Below, in pieces: positions 57,588 through 64,000 of a DNA stretch of 64,000 nt; within the stretch, counting starts at the first letter, position 1, and every line of letters begins with the position of its first letter. The position numbers and the translations under genes were made by a program. Source of the stretch: Basidiobolus meristosporus CBS 931.73 (Eukaryota; Basidiobolomycota; Basidiobolomycetes; Basidiobolales; Basidiobolaceae). The DNA lies in the NCBI GenBank assembly GCA_002104905.1, contig MCFE01000004.1:186001-250000 (forward strand), given 5' to 3'. The notes beneath the pieces were generated by a model. That model searched no databases, was not told where the DNA came from, and saw only the letters and a list, made by a program, of their open reading frames with translations.

Positions 57588-59940
57588 TCAAGGTCGATTA
57601 TTCAGGGTTCTTTCTAAAACCTTCACAAACTCAGTTAAAGACGCGGTAAAGCCGGCTATCTTCTCCAGGTCAGCCAGTTCTTCAGGTCTCCACTGAGTGG
57701 TTTCCCCTGGCTGTAAAAAGCGGTTGTCAATGAATTTATCGCACCACGGCTCAAATTTCAGCTAGCTAATAGTTAGTTTATGGTTGATTACGCCCAGGGA
57801 TGTTCTGGTAAGGACCAACCTTCACTCCGAAACAGGTTCTATTGGGGTTGGGCGGTAGAACAACTTCGAGATCGGGTGCATCTGCACCATCATACGTCCA
57901 GAGCTCTTCTCTCCAAACCACTACGATGAAGTCGTGCCAACTATAAATCCACTCGGTATTTCGGGACATGGTGAGCAACTGGATGGCAGTTGTGTTGGTG
58001 AAGATAAACTGGTCTTGCTCGCTACAAATGCAGACGATTGTTTAGTTGGTTAGTCGCTGGAAGGTAGCCGGAAACAGGACCACCTTAGGCGAATTCGATT
58101 GACAAATTCCCCCCAGGGACCATCATTCTGCGGTAACAGACACTTCTTCGTGGAAAGATTCAATTGCCAGCTATAGTCACTAAACGCCACACAGTCCAGT
58201 TAATTTCCATGGATTCGAGGCGCTTTCAGAATTTAGGTGCTTACTTCTCGGGAAAAATCCAGTTCACGGTCAGGACATTCTTCGCGTCCGCATCGATATC
58301 CCAGGAACCAACGCTCTTGACCGAGTTGAAGTTAAGCGAAATGATGAAGTCTTGAGGATTATCGCAGTCAGCGTTTCTTGCGCGAATCTGGTATACTGTT
58401 TTTGGCGACGCGGTGAACTCCAGGCCTTCCCTGGACAGAAATTCCAGTAGCGGGATCACATCCTTTTTACTGTAGAATAAACTGATGGTGTCGTGAGCAG
58501 CTGAAGAGTTAGCATTCCCGGGAACGTGCAGGGCTTACTCTGGAGCAAATAACGACGACAGTCTGTCGCTGGGCAATACAGAATTGTAAAGCTTGATCAC
58601 TTTCCACTTCTCCTTGTTCGGATAGGAGTCAAGGCATACTTGGCCAATTCTTGTGAAGTCCATGGTTATTGAGGCAGTGGTTCCGGCGCAAGGTGGGGGT
58701 TCTTACCGAATAGCCATGCTGATTTCACCTTTGAAGACACAAAGCTGCGTCAGGACTTGAGAGAGGGCATCCTGGAATGTCTCGAGATTGCGGGCGGCAA
58801 TGCTGGGGAGGAAATTAGAGGTTGCTCATTGCAATCAGGTCAAGGCTAGACGTACTCCTGGTAATCTTCTTCCTCAGAGTCTTCTTTGTTGCCGGGCATG
58901 ATGTGGTGCGTTACTGCTCGTAGCACTTTGACCTCCATGTTTGAGCTCCACTGGATTGGCCGAATGATTGTGGGATCCTCGAGCTTGATTCGGATCAAAC
59001 TACGGGGCGCTTGGAGCAAATGGATTGTTCGCGGGACGATCGTTTGCGTCTAATCGCTCGCTTAGAGTCAACCAGGTGATCGTAAGTGAGGGCTACAGCA
59101 ATTCTACCTTTTGGAGGAACAGATTCCTAATTCTCGAGGTGGCCAAGTCCACACTCCCTTCACTATCCCCTGCAATGCGTAATATCTACAGATGACGAAC
59201 GGTTTGTTTACAACGCAATAGGTGTGATACTGTTCAATGACGACCTTACGCTGTCATCAAACTCGAACCATATGTGGCAGTTGGTGTCTTGTCGAATTTT
59301 TTTGAGATACTGCTCGCCTTTTCCAAAGATCTTCTGCACATTGATGGGCTCTACGGGTAGAACAAACAAACCGTTGTATTGCTTGTTCACCACCGGGATC
59401 TTGCTCAGATAGCTTTCTCTATCTCTTCGTTCCTTCTTGCGATGTTGTTTTTTCTCCTGGCTTGAGCTGAGGGGCTTATCAGGTTTATTCCAGATACTCT
59501 TTTTATTCTTTTTCTTTTGTTGGCGCATATTGTCTCGTAGCTGTGTTCATGAAAAATTGAGTAGTTTGGTCGAGGACTACGGGAAACCCCGAAACATTAC
59601 CGCAAGTATGTGCTCGCCGTGGCTATTCCAAGCCCTCTTGGCTTCAATGATACTCGAGGGGGTGCCCCACATCTCAATTTGCTAGTGTAATCCTCGTTTA
59701 GCCCTATTGTTGTTGGGAAAGCAAACTATCCTGGCAGCTGACCTTGAAATCATCGTTGTAAAGCATGTAAGCTCCAGTAGCACTTCTAATTTTGTTTATG
59801 ATAAACTTTTTCTCCCCCAAGAATTCCTGAGGCGACACGTCTACGGGAATCTGCGCTCCACCAAATAAAGTTTGTATGAGTATCTCTTGGTTTAAGAAGC
59901 GTTGTCTGGGCAAATACCAGCCATATGCCATCTGGCTCAT
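57588..59940 (-). CDS. KH-like domain protein of unknown function
   Basis: Eleven exons: 59940-59743, 59681-59601, 59540-59250, 59185-59108, 59049-58856, 58802-58707, 58649-58539, 58469-58245, 58179-58084, 58021-57820 and 57761-57588, giving 581 aa. All junctions keep frame. Two KH-like segments are suggested: INKIRSATGAYMLYNDDFKQ followed by IEMWGTPSSIIEAKRA, and YLKKIRQDTNCHIWFEFDD. A very basic KKKNKK / KKQHRKKERR stretch lies between them. The C-terminal half is conserved-looking (WTYDGADAPDLEVVLPPNPN) but not a family I can name. RNA binding is inference. The 5' end is unresolved: another frame starting at 60079 overlaps and may be a first exon, or an upstream ORF. Confidence 0.75.
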
Positions 59941-60079
59941 TTCTCTGTTTGGTCTTATTTTCTAATTCTTGCTCCCAGAAGGGAGTCTCGGCAGGTTTGG
60001 AAGAGCCAGAAGGAGCGAATAGTTCGCTTCTCCAATCTTCTTCCATCCCATTCTCAAAAAGATCCACCTCCATGTCCAT
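59789..60079 (-). other. Overlapping upstream open frame (possible first exon or uORF)
   Basis: A 97-codon frame with a good ATG (60079) begins MDMEVDLFENGMEEDWRSEL and looks coding at first. It then runs into the KH-like gene in a different frame. The only GT donor in its first part is at 60067. Joining it to an acceptor near 59971 or 59935 would restore the downstream frame but would remove most of the coding-looking sequence. Confidence 0.35.
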
Positions 60080-60768
60080 ATGAATATAGCTATACCACGA
60101 TAATACACCGCATATACTTTTAGCAGGATGTGGAGGTTCTCAGACCAGCAATATATAGAATAAAAACGTGTATAGCCTTTAGGCAGATATCCCTAGTTTC
60201 ATCCCATCAATTACATCATTCATGGGCAAAATGGATTACGGTGAATGACATGCGAATCCAATGAGATTAGTGGAGCTTATTGATCAAAGCCAAGTGGAAT
60301 AGACTATGACTGCTTTCACAGACTGTGTTTGGTAGAGCTTCATCTTTAGCTCTCAGCTGTCTCTGTCATTCGCAACAAAGTTTAATCTTATTTAAATAGA
60401 ACCCCCACCCTCAACCTCACTGATTTTGGATCGAAGTCGGCGGCATATTTCCAATGGACGAAACCTCTGCTGATTGCCTCGGATTCTGACGGTAGGAGCT
60501 CGACCAGGGAAGTGCTACGGCACATTATTCATCATTTCCTGACTTCGCACCTTTTCGTGGAAATGATGGTTGACCAAAAAATGTTGCTGAATTTATTACT
60601 GTCAAGTCCTTGGCCATTTCTGCCCAGTAGCCGCAGATGGCGTTGTGATGGGCTGAAAGGAGGCTTAAAGGCAGTACTACCACTGCATATTAGAATTTCA
60701 AAGCAATGCAGTCGATGGGAGTAAGCGGGCCATTGTGGGAACGATGTATAGTTAAATGATTATTGACA
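60080..60768. other. Intergenic
   Basis: 0.69 kb between two minus-strand genes. No gene was recognised. It should hold the promoter of the KH-like gene. Confidence 0.5.
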
Positions 60769-63700
60769 TTAACGATGAACACTTTCTTCATCATCAACCC
60801 AGATGCAGCGCCATCCTTTCGGTGTGAATTCCTCGCCTGAATCCCAACGACGCCATGCTTCCAGATAGCCCTTTTCCAAGTTTCGTACCCATCGGGGAGT
60901 GTCAAACAACGGTGAGCGATCTCGCTTAAGAAACAGGTCTTGACGGAGATCCATCAGAATGCCATGACCAACGCGGTAGTACGCTGGCTGTAGAATATTA
61001 CCTTGCAAAATACCCAGCGTTTGATGGGGCTGTTGTAGCTGAGGCACCTGATCGTCCGCAACGTATTCGTAGGTGAGGTCTTGGGCGTACTTTACAGCGA
61101 CATCCTCGTATTCCATTTCTGAAGCAACTACCATTTTGTCACCGTGTCCAGTGGCGATCGCTATGCTGGCTGCAACCCGAGAGCAAAGTTTATGATTATG
61201 TCGAGGATAGGTGAGAATAGGTGTTCCTGACCAAAGGATATCGCAGCCAGTTGTATGTCCATTGCACTCGGGTGTGTCCAAGAATAAGTCAGCAACACGT
61301 CCACGATGAATATGAACATTCTTGGGCGCAACGTCGGTAAAGATCACACGCGAAGCTACATCTTTGCCAGCATATTCCTCCGCAGTTCGAAGTAAATGTG
61401 CTTCACCTGCAGCGGGGAACCGAAGTAGCCACATGATGGAATTCGGAACACGGGATAAGATTCTTAACCAGACTTTGAATATTGATGGATCGATCTTGTA
61501 GAGTTGGTTAAAGTTGGCAAAGATCACCGTATCGTCAGATAAATTTGGGAACAGCTCACGTCGCATCGTCCAACGTTTTTTCTGCTCCAATTTCCAAATT
61601 AACTCCGGGTTGGCTTGTGTCGAAAGACCTGTTGATTTCATGTCCTCTTCATCCCTAAATCCTTGTCTGTGATCGTTAACGAAATATGAGTGCGGCATAT
61701 AAATCATTTTCTCCGTATAAACCCACTCCTCGCTAGCCTCCTCGGGGTCCATATCTCCCACGGCAATACCTTCAACCTCATGATTGTTGGTAATATGGCC
61801 ATCCTGTATCTGATAGTTGCTCAGGCCTTCCATATTATTCAGGTTCCTCCAGCGTTCGCAGGCCACTAATTCCGGTGGGCAAACAACTGGATCTGCAATC
61901 AGGTAATCGCACCAGCCAGCCCCGAGACTACCGGCGAACCCCATATAAGCCATAAGGATTGGTGCCGGTCTAGCGGCAAAAACTTCATTGCGCGCCCCTT
62001 TGGTATACCCGTTCAGATTAACCAGGATATGGATGCCATCCTGAACGATCTGTTCAACTATTGCTTGCGTGGTCCAGCTGGAAACATTCTGAAATACGTG
62101 GGCTTCTCGCTCGATTTTGGCTCGGTAGGGGGACTGATCGTTGGCTGTAGTGGCATAACAGTAAACCATGAACTTGTTAGGATCATGAAGACCGAACACT
62201 GACTGCATCAAGTGAGACAGCGGGTGATTGTTGAAATCAGAGGATACATATCCTATCTTGATCAAAGGCGAAGGAGGTGGCGGAGGTGGGTACACAGTTG
62301 CGGGTAGCCAGGAAGAGTTCAGTACGTTGTGCGAGATCCGAACGGCATTACGATGAGAAATTAGCCGAATTTGCCGAGGAGACAGTGGGTACGTAAAGGT
62401 ATGAAACGGAAGGACAGTTGGGGCAGATGGAGGACTCATGGAAGGGAGAATCGGTCTTTGGTACTCAAGGGTTGCTTCATTGTCGTTGATCCTGCGACCA
62501 TATTTATATTGGTCAAGATACCAACGCCTTTGGATATATCTCATGCACCGTTCAACAATTCGGATAAGCCAACTACCTTCGTTGCGGTGCACAGCCTCGT
62601 CTTGACGTCTCTCACGAGACACACGGCTTTCAAAAGTGCTCATGGAAAAAATCCAATCGTTGATTTTTGACTTCTGAGAGTCATCTAAAGGTTCGATTCC
62701 AAGTGCTTTAGAGACCATGGCAATGATAGTTCCATGTGGTGAATTATCTTTAAGCAGTATGCCGCGGCCCCACTCAAGTCCTTCAGTCAATTGTTTGTCA
62801 ACAATTCGACTAACTTTGTCCATCATCCATCCTGTAGAGTCGCTGGGGCGTTTCTTTTCGGATCGAACAAGAACTCCTTCAGCCCCCTTCTCTAGCTTAA
62901 CTACGCAATCTGCTGGTCCGCCTCGGCCTCTCCAATCGCAAACACCGCCTAACGCGTTCACTAGTCCGCAAATAGCTTCGCCAAAGTCAGGATTCACCTC
63001 TACTGCTCGCATATACCATTGAATACTATCCTGTACTCTACCGATATCTTTGACGGCATTTCCTAAATTGGCAAGAGCAATATCGAACCGAGGGTTACAT
63101 TCTACGGCTTTCTCGTACATGCGTATAGCATCTTGTAGACGTCCCATGTCCTTGAGTAAAGATCCGAGGTTCGTATACAGGTGAGGATGTCGAGAATCCA
63201 GAGTGAGGCCATAGGTGTAGTATTGATATGCTAATGCAGGCCCGTTCAATGGCATTGAACATTTAGGCGTAGGCGCTGGAGCTCCGACAGTACTTAGCAA
63301 TATCCCCAGGTTATTGCATGTTGAAGGAGACGGATAAAGTGAAAGGGAGAGATAATAAATAGGAAGCAATAGCTGTAATGGGGCAGGGCTGCCATTATCC
63401 TGGTACAACTTCGCCAACGTAAGTAGGATATTGGAACAGGTTTGGTTGGTTTGCTGCACACTAGAACTGGAAGGCGAATAGCCTGCTGCTTTTTTTTCGT
63501 ATCCACTGGCAAGTCCAGGGAGCATACCATCCGATTTAACGAATATAGATTTGCAAATTTGGACTGCCTGCTCAGGAATCAACAATAGCATTGGTAGTGA
63601 TCCAGGGTTACTTTGCTCCTCAGTAGACATCCCAGCAAGTCGGGCAATAGATGACACTACCTCAGCTAGAGTATGTCCGTCAAATACAATCTCTAACGCA

Positions 63701-64000
63701 CGCTCATACTCTTTTTTGGCACCAGGAGAGTCGCCCATCGCGTAGAGTAAGTTGCCTTTGGTGTAGAGAAGGTTTTGAATGCGAGGGGTGTGAACAGCCG
63801 CGATTCCTAAGTGTTTTGGTGATAAAGGAACACCTCGCTTGGCGTTCGAAAATACGTGAGACTCAACAAAAGTACAAACTTCCATTGCCTCAGTATAACG
63901 TGTTTGCTTGCTAGTTGCGGTTCGAGTATCTTTGCAATTCTGGCTACAAAGGACACCTAGAAGATTCTCCACGGCATCCCAGTAGCCTGGACGAAGTCGA
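60769..64000 (-). CDS. OGT: O-GlcNAc transferase (GT41), 5' end beyond window
   Basis: Transfers GlcNAc (or, in SPY-like relatives, fucose) to Ser/Thr of nuclear and cytosolic proteins. The frame is open to the window edge, so the N terminus is missing; 1077 residues are visible in one exon. TPR repeats include HLYTNLGSLLKDMGRLQDAI and IALANLGNAVKDIGRVQDSI. A Pro-rich loop precedes the catalytic part: GYVSSDFNNHPLSHLMQS (catalytic-region His), LVNLNGYTKGARNEVFAARP, NQLYKIDPSIFKVWLRIL (UDP-binding Lys) and ECNGHTTGCDILWSGTPILT. The His and Lys and the HTTG motif match animal OGT, so the enzyme is probably active. OGT is absent from budding and fission yeast. Confidence 0.94.
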   Translation of the reverse strand, partial: RLRPGYWDAVENLLGVLCSQNCKDTRTATSKQTRYTEAMEVCTFVESHVFSNAKRGVPLSPKHLGIAAVHTPRIQNLLYTKGNLLYAMGDSPGAKKEYERALEIVFDGHTLAEVVSSIARLAGMSTEEQSNPGSLPMLLLIPEQAVQICKSIFVKSDGMLPGLASGYEKKAAGYSPSSSSVQQTNQTCSNILLTLAKLYQDNGSPAPLQLLLPIYYLSLSLYPSPSTCNNLGILLSTVGAPAPTPKCSMPLNGPALAYQYYTYGLTLDSRHPHLYTNLGSLLKDMGRLQDAIRMYEKAVECNPRFDIALANLGNAVKDIGRVQDSIQWYMRAVEVNPDFGEAICGLVNALGGVCDWRGRGGPADCVVKLEKGAEGVLVRSEKKRPSDSTGWMMDKVSRIVDKQLTEGLEWGRGILLKDNSPHGTIIAMVSKALGIEPLDDSQKSKINDWIFSMSTFESRVSRERRQDEAVHRNEGSWLIRIVERCMRYIQRRWYLDQYKYGRRINDNEATLEYQRPILPSMSPPSAPTVLPFHTFTYPLSPRQIRLISHRNAVRISHNVLNSSWLPATVYPPPPPPSPLIKIGYVSSDFNNHPLSHLMQSVFGLHDPNKFMVYCYATTANDQSPYRAKIEREAHVFQNVSSWTTQAIVEQIVQDGIHILVNLNGYTKGARNEVFAARPAPILMAYMGFAGSLGAGWCDYLIADPVVCPPELVACERWRNLNNMEGLSNYQIQDGHITNNHEVEGIAVGDMDPEEASEEWVYTEKMIYMPHSYFVNDHRQGFRDEEDMKSTGLSTQANPELIWKLEQKKRWTMRRELFPNLSDDTVIFANFNQLYKIDPSIFKVWLRILSRVPNSIMWLLRFPAAGEAHLLRTAEEYAGKDVASRVIFTDVAPKNVHIHRGRVADLFLDTPECNGHTTGCDILWSGTPILTYPRHNHKLCSRVAASIAIATGHGDKMVVASEMEYEDVAVKYAQDLTYEYVADDQVPQLQQPHQTLGILQGNILQPAYYRVGHGILMDLRQDLFLKRDRSPLFDTPRWVRNLEKGYLEAWRRWDSGEEFTPKGWRCIWVDDEESVHR

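Overview
The window is nuclear DNA of a fungus. Genes are compact and usually carry several introns of about 50-120 nt. Most introns have GT-AG borders and a CTAAC- or CTGAC-like branch site just before the acceptor. The content is fungal: an Ecm33-type GPI protein, a BET bromodomain protein, the mitochondrial resolvase CCE1/YDC2 and a Hul4-type HECT ligase. Several features point to an early-diverging ('zygomycete-grade') lineage rather than a yeast or typical Dikarya. These are an intracellular O-GlcNAc transferase (GT41), a mitochondrial ClpX that keeps a bacterial-type IGF loop, a possible HAUS7/augmin subunit, a fused NUP98-NUP96 precursor and an intronless beta-tubulin. The lineage is an inference; no rRNA or other direct species marker is present. 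No tRNA, rRNA, CRISPR or intact transposon was recognised.

Layout, 0-30 kb. A Ras GEF (+) converges on the NUP98-NUP96 precursor (-). A small tubby-fold-like protein (+) follows, then the glutamate-cysteine ligase modifier subunit (-), the BET protein (+), the Ecm33-like wall protein (-), a two-finger C2H2 protein (-) and a 20-exon HUL4-type ubiquitin ligase (-). The longest intergenic stretches (1-2.3 kb) lie here.

Layout, 30-46 kb. An unknown small protein, CCE1-like resolvase, GST, RPL11, a HAUS7-like coiled-coil protein and dolichyl-pyrophosphate phosphatase are all on +. SKI8/WDR61 (-) is divergent from beta-tubulin (+). Mitochondrial CLPX and GTP cyclohydrolase II (RIB1) follow on +.

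Layout, 46-64 kb. PAM18 (-) is divergent from RLP24 (+), and NFS1 (-) is divergent from RPT5 (+). A small secreted precursor with a Kex2-like site and a terminal CVIC (-) is followed by MRM1 (-), which is divergent from ERV25 (+). Then come mitochondrial uS10m (-), a KH-like protein of unknown function (-) and an O-GlcNAc transferase (-) that runs off the right edge.

How the genes relate. Most are unrelated housekeeping genes, often sharing short divergent promoters. Six encode proteins with mitochondrial roles: CCE1, CLPX, PAM18, NFS1, MRM1 and uS10m. The most novel-looking item is the 93-aa precursor at 52640-52921. It joins a signal peptide, internal repeats, a Lys-Arg processing site and a ten-residue C-terminal peptide ending CVIC, which can be read as a CaaX box. 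A 39-bp tandem repeat lies in its promoter-side spacer.

All gene models were spliced by eye from reading-frame continuity, splice signals and remembered family motifs; no alignment was run.
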